From: DAOVQB01 sp023128935
Lineage (GTDB): Bacteria; Eisenbacteria; RBG-16-71-46; CAIMUX01; WJJG01
NCBI GenBank assembly: GCA_030628905.1
Contig: DAOVQB010000044.1
Location: forward strand, 1-25,221
Direction of reading: 5' to 3'
DNA length: 25,221 bases
The translations under genes and the position numbers were made by a program. Positions 7,372 through 16,059 of the stretch are shown here, piece after piece. The notes beneath the pieces were generated by a model. The model ran no database searches, was not told the DNA's origin, and was given only the letters and a program-made list of their open reading frames with translations. How positions within the stretch are numbered: the stretch's first letter is position 1; every line of letters starts with the position of its first letter.

Positions 7372-8565
7372 ATGAAGGGAAGACTCCAAGGCAATGCGAG
7401 GCGACGCCAGGTGAAGTCGGGTAGCCGGATCAGGATCGTTGCCCTGCTGCTCGCGATGGCGGTATCGATTACGGTTGCATCTCCTGCCGAAGCCGCGCCT
7501 CGGTCTGGCACCATGGCATCAATTCCGGTCACGCTGCCAGCCAAAACCGTGGAGCCATGCGGCACCTTTTCCATCACCGCCCACGACTCACTCACCGGTG
7601 AGGTGGGCGTAGCCGTACAGTCGTGCGTCTTCGGCGTGGGACCGCGTGTGGCGTGGGTCAAGGGAGGCGTTGGGGCAGTCGCCACCCAGGCGCAATCCAA
7701 TGAATCGTTCGGACCCACCGGGCTGCGTCTCATGGAAACAGGCCTCTCTGCGCAGGAGACATTGGACTGGCTCCTCGCCCACGACCCTGGCCGCGACAAT
7801 CGTCAGGTGGGAATCGTAGATGCTCAGGGCGGAGTGGCCAACTGGACCGGTTCCAGTTGCCTCGCCTGGGCAGGCGACTCAGCTGGGATCACATTCACCT
7901 GCCAGGGCAACATCCTGGCGAGCGAGGAGGTGGTCGCCGGCATGGTCGGCGCCTATGAGGAGGCCACCGGGCAAGAACTCGCGCACCGATTGATCGCAGC
8001 CCTGGAAGCTGCGCAAGCTGCCGGCGGCGATAAGCGGGGTCAGCAATCAGCAGCGATTCTGATTGGCCGCGCGCATCCCGACTACCCGGAGTACGCCTTC
8101 CGCTATATGGACATCCGGGTCGAGGACCACAGCGAGCCCATTGCCGAGCTCAGGCGGCTCTATAAATTGTACGAAGCCCAGGGCCTGGCGCAGGCACACA
8201 TGCGCTTCGCCAAGTGGAAGGAATCTCAAGGGGATTCGCTGGGGGCCCGCAGAGAGCGACAACGCGTCGGCGAGGTTCTGGTCAGGGCCTTACGCGACGA
8301 GGTTCGTGATGCGGGGATGCTCAACGCGCTGGCCTGGTTCACCGCCATCCATGACATCTACCTCACGCAGGCCCTCGAAGCGGCCCAGCGCGCCGTGGAG
8401 CTGGAGCCCGAGAACAGCAACATCTTAGACACGCTCGCTGAGGTCTACTTCCGGATGGGAGAGGCGGAGAAGGCCATCGCGGTTGAAACGCGAGCCCTCG
8501 AGCTAGCCCCCGACGACGGCTATCTTAAAGGGCAACTCGAGCGTTTCGTAGAAGAAGCACGCTAG
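7372..8565 (+). CDS. Secreted DUF1028 (Ntn-hydrolase-like) protein with C-terminal TPRs
   Basis: I place the start at ATG 7372, preceded by AAGGGGGG (7358-7365). The frame is open 35 codons further up, but that section overlaps a dispersed repeat. The 397-aa product has a basic n-region and signal peptide (about residues 23-42, ending AEA-A). The DUF1028 domain (about 55-275) has its usual landmarks: CGTFSITAHDSLTGEVGVAV, GVGAVATQAQSN, DDPGR-like HDPGRDNRQVGIVDAQG, GNILASEEVV and a GGDKRGQQSAAILI ending. DUF1028 is related to the Ntn-hydrolase fold; the activity is uncertain. The C-terminal third forms two TPR units (LEAAQRAVELEPENSNILDT and EKAIAVETRALELAPDDGYL), a common fusion in this family. 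It is probably periplasmic or extracellular. The gene ends against the rearranged block beginning at about 8566. Confidence 0.88.
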   Translation: MKGRLQGNARRRQVKSGSRIRIVALLLAMAVSITVASPAEAAPRSGTMASIPVTLPAKTVEPCGTFSITAHDSLTGEVGVAVQSCVFGVGPRVAWVKGGVGAVATQAQSNESFGPTGLRLMETGLSAQETLDWLLAHDPGRDNRQVGIVDAQGGVANWTGSSCLAWAGDSAGITFTCQGNILASEEVVAGMVGAYEEATGQELAHRLIAALEAAQAAGGDKRGQQSAAILIGRAHPDYPEYAFRYMDIRVEDHSEPIAELRRLYKLYEAQGLAQAHMRFAKWKESQGDSLGARRERQRVGEVLVRALRDEVRDAGMLNALAWFTAIHDIYLTQALEAAQRAVELEPENSNILDTLAEVYFRMGEAEKAIAVETRALELAPDDGYLKGQLERFVEEAR

Positions 8566-8793
8566 CCCGCCCATCAGGACGAGGGCGAACGAGTAGTAGT
8601 ACACCCCTTCGAAAGCCGGCTTCTGCACCACGATCGACACCAGGCCCACCAATGTGGTGACGGCCGTCACCAGGATCGGCTGCAAGCGCTCGCGGCCGCC
8701 CTGCAGCATCGCCGCATGACGCGTCACGCCATGGCGGCGGTAGTGGTTGATGTGCTCGAGCATGACGATACCGTTGTTGACCACGACACTGAC
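8560..8793 (-). pseudogene. Fragment of an RND efflux pump (C-terminal transmembrane region)
   Basis: Read on the minus strand this stretch encodes FVSVVVNNGIVMLEHINHYR, then an ERLQPILVTAVTTLVGLVSI stretch and YYYSFALVLMGGLA. These are the TM10-TM12 features of RND transporters: the VNNGIV motif with the amphipathic helix and the RPILxTAxTT turn. There is no start, no porter domain and no proper C-terminus, and homology stops at the DUF1028 stop on one side and at about 8793 on the other. It is a displaced gene fragment. A pump lacking just this half lies at 21871-23475, also on the minus strand, so the piece may derive from it or from a close relative. Confidence 0.82.
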
Positions 8794-8967
8794 GAAACGG
8801 GCCATCGGGTGATTTGCGCTGCGGATTTCATGGAATGTCCCCGCCGCCTGCTCGAGGCCCGACGCGGGCAATTATACAAGGAGATGCCGGTTCCCAAAGG
8901 GTGGCACGAAGCCTACGCCCGCGATGATGCTGATACTGCCGCATATAGAAATGAACGCCATAGATGA
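8794..8967 (+). pseudogene. Duplicated 3' end of the UPF0282 hydrolase gene
   Basis: From GAAACGGGCCATCGGGTGAT onward this segment aligns with 4752-4925. I count about nine mismatches over roughly 163 bases, after which the last few codons differ. The same frame is open (ETGHRVICAADFM, later MPVPKGWHEAYAR) and ends in TGA at 8965-8967. The start, metal-binding motif and first four-fifths of the gene are absent, so it is a non-functional fragment fused tail-to-head to the RND fragment. Confidence 0.92.
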
Positions 8968-9074
8968 GCGATACCTCTTGTTGACTCCCGCCGCGGTAGG
9001 TCTCGGATGTATGCGCCACTGCGCATAGGGGAGCAGATGGGATTGGCCAGGCTGGTGCGCCGGCACGCAGATTC

Positions 9075-9103
9075 TTCACCTGTAGACGCAGCTATGTTAC
9101 AAT
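9075..9103 (+). promoter_or_regulatory. Candidate promoter of the multidomain surface-protein gene
   Basis: TTCACC (9075-9080) and TACAAT (9098-9103, five of six consensus) are separated by exactly 17 bases and lie about 130 bases before the start at 9234. A perfect 7-bp dyad with one central base (GTCCTGG-G-CCAGGAC, 9181-9195) sits between this promoter and the ribosome site. Confidence 0.45.
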
Positions 9104-9233
9104 CGCCTGTCCAGCACCTGGTCAATCACCAGAACACCCAATACTGGAAGATATGATCACAATTGGGCATTAGTGCAGCAGTCCTGGGCCAGGACAGACC
9201 GCCCCAGGCTGGTGGAAAGAGAAGGGAGTTCAG

Positions 9234-12200
9234 ATGCACAGCCGAAACGCATTGACGCTACTGGCCGGAATCGGAATTCTGATTGCCATCGGCATCTCCC
9301 CCGGCGCCTCCGCTCAGATGACCTTTGAGCGAAACTACGACAACGGTAGTGGCAGCAATGAGGGCAGATCGGTCCGGCCGACGCTGAACGGCGGTTACAT
9401 CATCGCCGGATATACGACTGCTCACACGGCCGGTGACCGGGACTTCTACCTCGTAGAAACCGACTCTCTTGGCAATGTCCTTTGGACAAAAACCTATGGT
9501 GGAAGCGATCGCGATTATGCCAAGGAGGTCGACCCAACTACTGATGGCGGCTACGTCGCCATTGGGGGCACACAGTCCTTCGGCGGATACGGTTGGAATT
9601 TCTGGCTCATTAGGACAGACGCCCTGGGCGATACACTTTGGACCAAGGCCTACGACTCTGGCTCGCAGGAATGGGGCAACTCGGTCAAGCAGACCGCTGA
9701 CGGCGGCTATATCCTCGCGGGGCGTTACAACACCTTCGGCCTGATCAAGACCGATCCACTCGGCAACGTTGTCTGGTCACGGTCCTACAACTGCGGCTAC
9801 TACGCCGAAGCCTATTGTGTCCAGCAAACGCCCGATGGCGGTTACATTGCGGCTGGAGAAGTCGTCATCAACAACGTAGACCAGCAGCTCTATCTCGTTA
9901 AGACCGATGCCGTTGGTGATACGCTTTGGACCACCATCTCGGGCTCCGGCAGCTCGGCCGAAATCGGGCGTTCGGTCTGCCAGACCAGCGATGGAGGATA
10001 CATCGCTGCGGGACTCAGGGTCGTCTTCATGGGTGCCTGTTCGGCTTATCTTGTTAGAACCGACTCCCTCGGGAATATCCTCTGGACCAGAACCCATAAT
10101 TTCGGCAGCAATACCGACGAGGCTCTAGAGATCCAACAGACAACAGATGGAGGCTACATCTTCACCGGATTCACGAATGGGCATGAGGCCCCCGGTGATG
10201 TCTTGCTCGCAAAAACCGACGCTCTGGGATCCGTCGTCTGGACGACGATCTGTGGCCGTAGTGGAATTAAAGACAAGGCCTTCTCGGTCCGCCAGACCAC
10301 ATCCTCCGATGATGGTTTCATCGTTGCAGGGTATACCGGATACACATCATATGCAGGCGATCATGTATACCTCATCAAGACGGACTCATTGGGAGCATTT
10401 ACTCCTGTCGTATATGTCTCGATTCCCGACACGACATACGGAGGAATAGGCGATATCGTTACTATCCCTGTGAATACGGAAGAGATCACACACTATGGCA
10501 TCGGATCCGCTGAATTCGCCTTGACTTTCAATCCCTTGATTCTAGCCGGTATTGATCTCGATGCTACCGGCACCCTCCTCGCCGGTACTGACTGGTCCTG
10601 GGAATACAATGTGGTTGGTGGTACTTTTTCTGTGATGATGTCGGGTACCGACACGCTTGCGGCAAACGGCACACTGATAAACCTGCGCTTCGCTGTCCTG
10701 TCCGACAGTGTCGCAGGTGGCATAAGCCCCTTACACTTTACGGACTTCGTGTTCAACGATGGCACTCCCGAAGCATTCACGGACGACGGAGCATTCGTTG
10801 TGCTGGGAGGAGCCATAGAGGGCGTGATTACTGAAGCCCGCAGGGGTCCCATTGCAAATGCGATTGTCACCGTGGAGAATGGATTCAGCTACTCTGACAC
10901 CACTAATGCGGCCGGATACTACTCGATTTCTGAGCTGGCCCCCGATACGTACTCCATGCACGTTGCAGCCTTCGGCTACAATGATTTCGATACGACCGGC
11001 GTGGTCGTCCTCGCTGGGGAAACAACCGTGGTCGATGTCTCTCTGTTGCACCCTGAGATAGGGGTTGCTCCGGAATATTTCGACGTCACGGTTTTCAAGG
11101 ACTCCGTCCTCGACACAGTCCTCTATATCACCAATGACGGCAACGGACCGCTGGAATTCAGAATAAGAGCTACTGATGGAAGTGGTGGCGGAACCCCGGG
11201 ATCGGTCATTGAATGGCATCCCTGCGTTGGCTCGCCAACGGGATTTGCATGGGACGGCACGCATTTCTGGCAATCCAATACGGATGATCAGGTTGTGAAG
11301 CTGGATAGCGCCTTCAATGTACTCGACATCTACCCTGCACTTGGGACTGGAGCCAATATCTATGTGCGGGGGTTACTGTGGCACGATGGCTATCTCTATC
11401 AGGCAGAGTACTTCAGCGGCTGTATCTACAAGGTAGATGTATCCCAAGGATACGTGCCGGTTGACACGATCCACGTGGGCGTGGCTGGATTTGCCTGGGT
11501 TGGTAATCACCCGTGGCATAGCAATGGAAACTACCAGGCATCAACGATCTATGAATGCGATTCCTTGTGGAATACTATAGAATCCTGGCTTGCGCCTGCT
11601 GGCGGGATGCGCGGGATGTCGTATAATCCGTATCTGGATTCACTATACATCTGTTCCGGGGTGTGGTGGGACAACCTGTACTCGATCGACCCGCATACGG
11701 GAAACATCGTCGAGGGGTTCAGAACACCCGGCAGTCATCTCTCGGGTGAAGACAAGTGTGTGGCGAGTTGCTATGACAGTCGGTACCCGGCCTATATATG
11801 GCTTGCTCACCAATACGACAGCAGGATATATCTCACAGATACCGGGAATGAGGTTGTCGGCTGGCTCCCCCTCGAGCCTGTATGCGGGGAGGTACATGCC
11901 GGGGAAACGATGCCGGTTGCGCTGCACTTTGATGCGAGAATGCTCGCGGCTGATTCTGTCTACACTGCAACGGTGGAAATCCGCAACAGCTCAGCGGACT
12001 CATTAGTATGCATACCAATCTCCATGCATGTATTGCCTGGGGGAATGGATATCGAGGAAGAGTGCATTCCGATGGTCTTCGGGTTGCGCCAGAGTGTCCC
12101 CAATCCCGCATTGACGGGTGCTTCCATTCGCTATCAGCTTCCAAGGCAATGCAGGGTGAGCCTCAAGATCTACGATGTCAGTGGAGCCCTAGTTAGAACA

Positions 12201-12350
12201 GTGGTCAATGAAAACAAGCCTGCTGGCTACTACACATTTTCGTGGGACGGCCGTGATGACAAGGACAGGCCACTGACATCTGGAATCTACTTCTACGAGT
12301 TAAGGGCGGGGGAGTACCGATCAAGCAGGAAGATGGTCCTTGCGCGTTGA
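9234..12350 (+). CDS. Large secreted multidomain protein (seven beta-repeats, cohesin-like, regulatory-like, propeller-like, FlgD-type tail)
   Basis: AAGGGAG (9222-9228) precedes ATG 9234. The 1038-aa product has a signal peptide (residues 1-27, ending ASA-Q). Residues ~30-390 hold seven repeats of about 50 residues built on DGGYIxAGxT ... YLVKTDSLGNxxWTxTYGG, a delta-60/propeller-like family. About 392-522 resembles a cohesin domain (VSIPDTTYGGIGDIVTIPVN, then FALTFNPLILAGIDL). About 526-609 is a carboxypeptidase-regulatory-like unit (GAIEGVITEARRGPIANAIV ... TTNAAGYYSISELAPDTYS). About 610-645 is an Ig-like linker, and about 650-890 a second propeller-like part rich in W and Y. Residues ~945-1038 form a FlgD-Ig/type-IX-like C-terminal domain (VPNPALTGASIRYQLP ... 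TSGIYFYELRAG) for export or anchoring. It is probably cell-surface or extracellular. A broken paralogue follows immediately, overlapping the stop codon. Confidence 0.88.
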   Translation: MHSRNALTLLAGIGILIAIGISPGASAQMTFERNYDNGSGSNEGRSVRPTLNGGYIIAGYTTAHTAGDRDFYLVETDSLGNVLWTKTYGGSDRDYAKEVDPTTDGGYVAIGGTQSFGGYGWNFWLIRTDALGDTLWTKAYDSGSQEWGNSVKQTADGGYILAGRYNTFGLIKTDPLGNVVWSRSYNCGYYAEAYCVQQTPDGGYIAAGEVVINNVDQQLYLVKTDAVGDTLWTTISGSGSSAEIGRSVCQTSDGGYIAAGLRVVFMGACSAYLVRTDSLGNILWTRTHNFGSNTDEALEIQQTTDGGYIFTGFTNGHEAPGDVLLAKTDALGSVVWTTICGRSGIKDKAFSVRQTTSSDDGFIVAGYTGYTSYAGDHVYLIKTDSLGAFTPVVYVSIPDTTYGGIGDIVTIPVNTEEITHYGIGSAEFALTFNPLILAGIDLDATGTLLAGTDWSWEYNVVGGTFSVMMSGTDTLAANGTLINLRFAVLSDSVAGGISPLHFTDFVFNDGTPEAFTDDGAFVVLGGAIEGVITEARRGPIANAIVTVENGFSYSDTTNAAGYYSISELAPDTYSMHVAAFGYNDFDTTGVVVLAGETTVVDVSLLHPEIGVAPEYFDVTVFKDSVLDTVLYITNDGNGPLEFRIRATDGSGGGTPGSVIEWHPCVGSPTGFAWDGTHFWQSNTDDQVVKLDSAFNVLDIYPALGTGANIYVRGLLWHDGYLYQAEYFSGCIYKVDVSQGYVPVDTIHVGVAGFAWVGNHPWHSNGNYQASTIYECDSLWNTIESWLAPAGGMRGMSYNPYLDSLYICSGVWWDNLYSIDPHTGNIVEGFRTPGSHLSGEDKCVASCYDSRYPAYIWLAHQYDSRIYLTDTGNEVVGWLPLEPVCGEVHAGETMPVALHFDARMLAADSVYTATVEIRNSSADSLVCIPISMHVLPGGMDIEEECIPMVFGLRQSVPNPALTGASIRYQLPRQCRVSLKIYDVSGALVRTVVNENKPAGYYTFSWDGRDDKDRPLTSGIYFYELRAGEYRSSRKMVLAR

Positions 12351-12944
12351 AAACCAACTGGGCAAAAGGCGTCCTAATAGTGATAATGCTTGGCCTAATC
12401 GGCCATACAAGCATTGTATCAGCCCAGATCCAGTTTGCCGTGTCGTCGGCGGGACTGACAATGATTGGGGTTATTCCCTCACTCAGACCACTGACATGGG
12501 GTTCGTGGTTGCGGGAACGACCTATAGCGATATCGCCGTGGGATCGCGCAGCATCATGCTCTCCAAGTTTGATAGTGATGGAAACCACATCTGGACCGCA
12601 ACTGTGGGTGGGACATCCTTCTGGGATTAGACTGGGTCTCACCGCCGCCTTGTAGAGACCTCTGAGTGGTCTGCTATTATGAACTGCCTGCTAGGGTTGA
12701 GGAATTCGCTTCCGACAGTGGTTTCCACCTTAGGGCAGAAGCCGGCACCATCCCGTTTTCCATTCCAACAGCGGGCTACGCCCAGCTGGTGCTTTATGAT
12801 CCCACGGGACGGTTGGTGTCAGCGCCCATAGACGGGTTCACTGGAGCCGGCGAACACGCAATAGTCCTAGACCTAGACAGGGACATGTATTTCGCAGCTC
12901 TGAGATACAAGGGAGGCATAGAAACCCTGAAGCTGGTCTGGTAA
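12347..12944 (+). pseudogene. Frameshifted and internally deleted paralogue of the upstream surface protein
   Basis: A TTG start (12347) overlaps the upstream TGA and yields a signal peptide (MKTNWAKGVLIVIMLGLIGH ... SAQIQF). The frame then fails. One base further along, a different frame gives RVVGGTDNDWGYSLTQTTDM and SKFDSDGNHIWTATVGGTSF, which is one repeat of the type seen seven times upstream. Restoring one missing C near 12440 would join the two. That frame stops at 12630. From about 12720 a third segment encodes a FlgD-like tail (IPFSIPTAGYAQLVLYDPTG ... YKGGIETLKLVW, ending at 12944). So the signal peptide, one repeat and the C-terminal domain survive, and the several hundred codons expected between them are gone. 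It looks like a decayed tandem duplicate. Confidence 0.82.
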
Positions 12945-13163
12945 GGTAGCGGTGCTGGCAGTGTGAAACTGGCAGTGTAAAGCTGCAGAACCCGTAGATG
13001 CCTGCTGTAACTCAGCGTCGCTACCTCCAGCCGGAACAGCACAAGAAACGCCGGCGCCGACGCTAAGACAAGTCAGACACTCCAATTGCTGGGATTCCAG
13101 CCATAGCATGCCCGTAGCACCTGCCGACGATAGCCCGGGTGGGGAATTGGAGGAAATGTCATT
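12945..13163. other. Intergenic region before the sulfatase-fold gene
   Basis: No gene is supported here. A short direct repeat, CTGGCAGTGTGAAA followed by CTGGCAGTGTAAAG (12955-12982), lies just after the pseudogene end. Confidence 0.5.
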
Positions 13164-15227
13164 TTGACTAGCGTGCGATCTATCCAGGGCCGCCTGACGG
13201 CTCCTCATCCGTTGCGCTCACTCGGTTTGTCCATCCTGAGCGGTGTCAGGGTTGCGATCATCGGGGCGAGTCTGGTGGCCGTTCTGGAGTGCGCTGCGCT
13301 TTTCCTTGTTGTTGCACGCCATCTCGAGTCCAAGACATGGCTGATGCCGCTGCTCGGACCCGTCTTGGGCAAGCTGGCTGTAACCTACACTTTGCTCTTC
13401 TCCCCGTTGCTGATCCTCTGCGCCATTGTTCGGTGGCGATTCGTTCAGCGGCGAGAGGCTTCACCCGCCGAACCACTGCTGGCGGCGCTGCTGGTCGCCG
13501 CGGTGGGATCCCTCTTTGCCCAAACTGAGGTCCAGTTCGCCTTCCGGCGCATGCCGCTGCTCACAGCCGCTGTCTGGGTCGCCACGATTGCCCTCGCCGT
13601 TGGAGTCTATGCCCTGCTGCGGACTGCTCTCAGGAAAGCCGGCCGTGTGCGTTTTGGGCGGAACGCGAACGTTCTGTCGGGGCTCGGCCTGGCCATCATC
13701 GTGCTCTCCGGGGTGGCATTCACCCGTTCCCCCCTCATTGCACCTGCCCGCTTCCGTGTGGCTCATGCGCAGCAGGTGACGCAAGATCCGCAGCGGCCCA
13801 ATGTGCTGTGGATTGTCCTGGATACCGCCCGTGCTGACCGCATGAACGTGTATGGATACAGCCGAGAGACCACGCCGTTTCTGAAGCGCTGGAGTTCCCG
13901 GGCGATCCTGTTCGATCGCTGCATCTCCAACGGCATGTGGACAGTTCCCTCCCATGCCTCGATGTTCACCGGCCTGAGTCTGCGCCAGCATGGCGCCGAT
14001 CACCAACATCCGGCGCTTGATGAGTCGTTCGTGACTGTGGCCGAAGTGCTTCGCGGGGCGGGGTACAACACCGCTCTCTTTTCCAACAACCCGTTGATCG
14101 CACCCGGCACGAACCTCGACCAGGGATTCGACGTATCCCGCGTCGTCAGGTATCTGGGGCGTCTGACTCGCTTCTCGTCACTGGAGGACCTGTGCGAAAG
14201 ATGGGGTCTCGCACCCCTCCTGCCATGGTGGGATCACGATTTTGGCGGCGCGGTAACCAATCAGCTGATCAGTGACTGGCTTGACAACCATGGCAACCGA
14301 GGTGAACCGTTCTTCCTGTTCGTGAACTATATGGAGGCCCACCTACCGTACGCGGTCCCCAAGAAATACCGGCGGATGTTCATGACCAACGAACAGGTTG
14401 CTCGCTCATATGAACTGCGTCGGCGCGCATTCGGCCCGATCAACGGAGTACTCGACATGCGGTTCAATCTGGACGGCCCCGAGTTCCTGGTTCCTGCCGA
14501 CCGAGAGGTATTAAAACGCCAATACGAGGCCAGTCTGCGCTACCTGGACGACCGTATCAGCGAACTGATCAGGATGCTTGAGGAGCGGGATCACCTAGAG
14601 AACACCATCGTAGTCATCACCTCCGACCACGGCGAATACCTTGACACGCATGGGATGTGGTCCCATCGCTTCCTGACATACAACGATCTCGTCCATGTAT
14701 CACTGATCCTCCACGTTCCTGGGCGAGATCAGCGCGCCCGGGTTCCGACACCGGTGCAACTATCCGATCTCTACGCGACCGTGTTGAACGCCGCACTTGG
14801 AGGACGGGAACCCGGGCCGGGTTTTGGCTCACGCGATCTGCTGGAGCTTGCCGATTGCCCAGAGGAACCGCGCGTCGTGATCACCGAATGCGGCGGACCG
14901 CACGCCGCCACACGTAGGCGCGCGCAGCAGCGAGACAATCCCATTGTGCTTCATCGGATTCAGCCGCAGATTGCCGCCCAAGACGGGCGGTTCAAGTACA
15001 TTATATCGGCAGACGGGGAACGTGAGCTCTATGACCTTTTCACCGACCCGGGCGAACTGCACAACCTGATTGACGTGGAGCCGGCCGAGGCTGAGCGACT
15101 GGAGGCATTCATCGAACATTGGCACGAAAGCACTCCGCGATATCAGCCATCAGACGAAGATGAGATCCGCGAAATGGAGCCAGATGTGATCGAGGCTCTG
15201 CGCAGCCTAGGATACCTCGGCAGCTGA
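13164..15227 (+). CDS. Membrane-anchored sulfatase/phosphatase-superfamily enzyme with Thr nucleophile
   Basis: The start is TTG 13164, ten bases after GGAGG (13149-13153); the nearby ATG at 13156 is out of frame and stops after three codons. The 687-aa product has five predicted membrane helices (about residues 27-51, 62-88, 103-118, 128-148, 168-186), which would put the catalytic domain outside. The domain has NVLWIVLDTARADRMNVYGY (metal Asp220), WTVPSHASMFTG, and TSDHGEYLDTHGMWSHRF (Asp488, His489). In true sulfatases the second motif reads C/S-x-P-S-R and the Cys or Ser becomes formylglycine. Here that position is Thr260. Thr is the nucleophile in LtaS and EptA-type phospho-transferases of the same superfamily. 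A phosphodiester or head-group transferase role is therefore as likely as sulfate ester hydrolysis. The tail ending EALRSLGYLGS is common in this group. Confidence 0.88.
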   Translation: MTSVRSIQGRLTAPHPLRSLGLSILSGVRVAIIGASLVAVLECAALFLVVARHLESKTWLMPLLGPVLGKLAVTYTLLFSPLLILCAIVRWRFVQRREASPAEPLLAALLVAAVGSLFAQTEVQFAFRRMPLLTAAVWVATIALAVGVYALLRTALRKAGRVRFGRNANVLSGLGLAIIVLSGVAFTRSPLIAPARFRVAHAQQVTQDPQRPNVLWIVLDTARADRMNVYGYSRETTPFLKRWSSRAILFDRCISNGMWTVPSHASMFTGLSLRQHGADHQHPALDESFVTVAEVLRGAGYNTALFSNNPLIAPGTNLDQGFDVSRVVRYLGRLTRFSSLEDLCERWGLAPLLPWWDHDFGGAVTNQLISDWLDNHGNRGEPFFLFVNYMEAHLPYAVPKKYRRMFMTNEQVARSYELRRRAFGPINGVLDMRFNLDGPEFLVPADREVLKRQYEASLRYLDDRISELIRMLEERDHLENTIVVITSDHGEYLDTHGMWSHRFLTYNDLVHVSLILHVPGRDQRARVPTPVQLSDLYATVLNAALGGREPGPGFGSRDLLELADCPEEPRVVITECGGPHAATRRRAQQRDNPIVLHRIQPQIAAQDGRFKYIISADGERELYDLFTDPGELHNLIDVEPAEAERLEAFIEHWHESTPRYQPSDEDEIREMEPDVIEALRSLGYLGS

Positions 15228-15500
15228 CCCCAATCAGGCGGCAGGGGTTTATTTCCTGATGTCTAGGGCCGATAACCAAGCGCAGACGCGAAGAGTCATC
15301 CTCTCGCACTAGCCCGGGACGATGCCAGGGCCATTCGCACGCATCTCGGCACATGGCAAGTTGGTTGCAGCATGTCCCCGGGGCTATTAGGATGGAGGTC
15401 TAGAAGGGACTTGGGCGCTCAAGCTGATGGCTCCTTCCGGTGCCCCCACGGTTCGGCCCGGAGGTCAGGCTTCTGGAACTCACATGGAGGAGGCGAAATC
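15228..15500. repeat. Intergenic region with dispersed repeat copy B (15314-15446)
   Basis: No gene is supported upstream of the lipoprotein start. 15314-15403 matches 7221-7307. The following part, 15380-15446, matches 21931-21996 with the shared core CTCAAGCTGATGG and a CCTTCCGG that follows it. Copy B thus contains both halves and appears closest to the full-length element. Confidence 0.7.
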
Positions 15501-16028
15501 ATGCTACGCAGAGAACATTCGATCCGCTACCTAGCGTGTGCCGCCTGGCTCCTGCTGTTTGGCTGCGCGAGAGAGCCGGTTCAGGTCACCGAACTGAAGC
15601 ACTACCCGGTTGACAGCATGGATGAAGTCATCACCCGGTCTGGCATCGAGCTCGACACGGAGATTGCCAGCGAGGGGAGCGCCTCGCTCCGGATAACAGC
15701 AACTGAGCCCACAACCGTACGACTCTTTGAAACAGGCGACATTGACATAGAGGACGCTCGATTGATCTATGAGGCAAAGCTTCGGACGGAGGATGTCGAG
15801 GGTAAAGTGTACCTGGAGATGTGGTGTCATTTGCCCGGCAAGGGGGAAGCTTTTTCGCGCGCCCTGCACTCGCCACTATCAGGGAACAATGAATGGACCT
15901 CACAGGAAACACCATTCTTCCTGAAGAAAGGCGAAAACCCGGACAACGTACGACTCAACGTCGTAGTCGAGGGGAAGGGCACAGTGTGGATAGATGAAAT
16001 CCGGCTGGTGAAAGGGCCCTTGCGCTAA
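15501..16028 (+). CDS. Small lipoprotein with jelly-roll (CBM-like) domain
   Basis: GGAGGAGG (15486-15493) sits seven bases before ATG 15501; the frame extends upstream to 15372, but that part is the dispersed repeat. The 175-aa product has a lipobox LFGC (Cys22). The mature part is beta-rich: GSASLRITATEPTTVRLFET, ARLIYEAKLRTEDVEGKVYL, then W-C-H-L-P, PFFLKKGENPDNVRLNVVVE and GTVWIDEIRL. The pattern, with its closing TVWIDEIRL strand, is that of carbohydrate-binding-like jelly-roll domains found in hypothetical lipoproteins. No catalytic residues are evident, so a binding or structural envelope role is an inference. The 3' side abuts the IS21 remnant. Confidence 0.75.
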   Translation: MLRREHSIRYLACAAWLLLFGCAREPVQVTELKHYPVDSMDEVITRSGIELDTEIASEGSASLRITATEPTTVRLFETGDIDIEDARLIYEAKLRTEDVEGKVYLEMWCHLPGKGEAFSRALHSPLSGNNEWTSQETPFFLKKGENPDNVRLNVVVEGKGTVWIDEIRLVKGPLR

Positions 16029-16059
16029 GGGATTAGAGCGGGAACGCATCCCACAGGCT

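Noticed and set aside
13156..13167. Three-codon leader peptide (ATG to TGA) overlapping the sulfatase TTG start
   Set aside because: ATGTCATTTTGA is too short to distinguish from chance.
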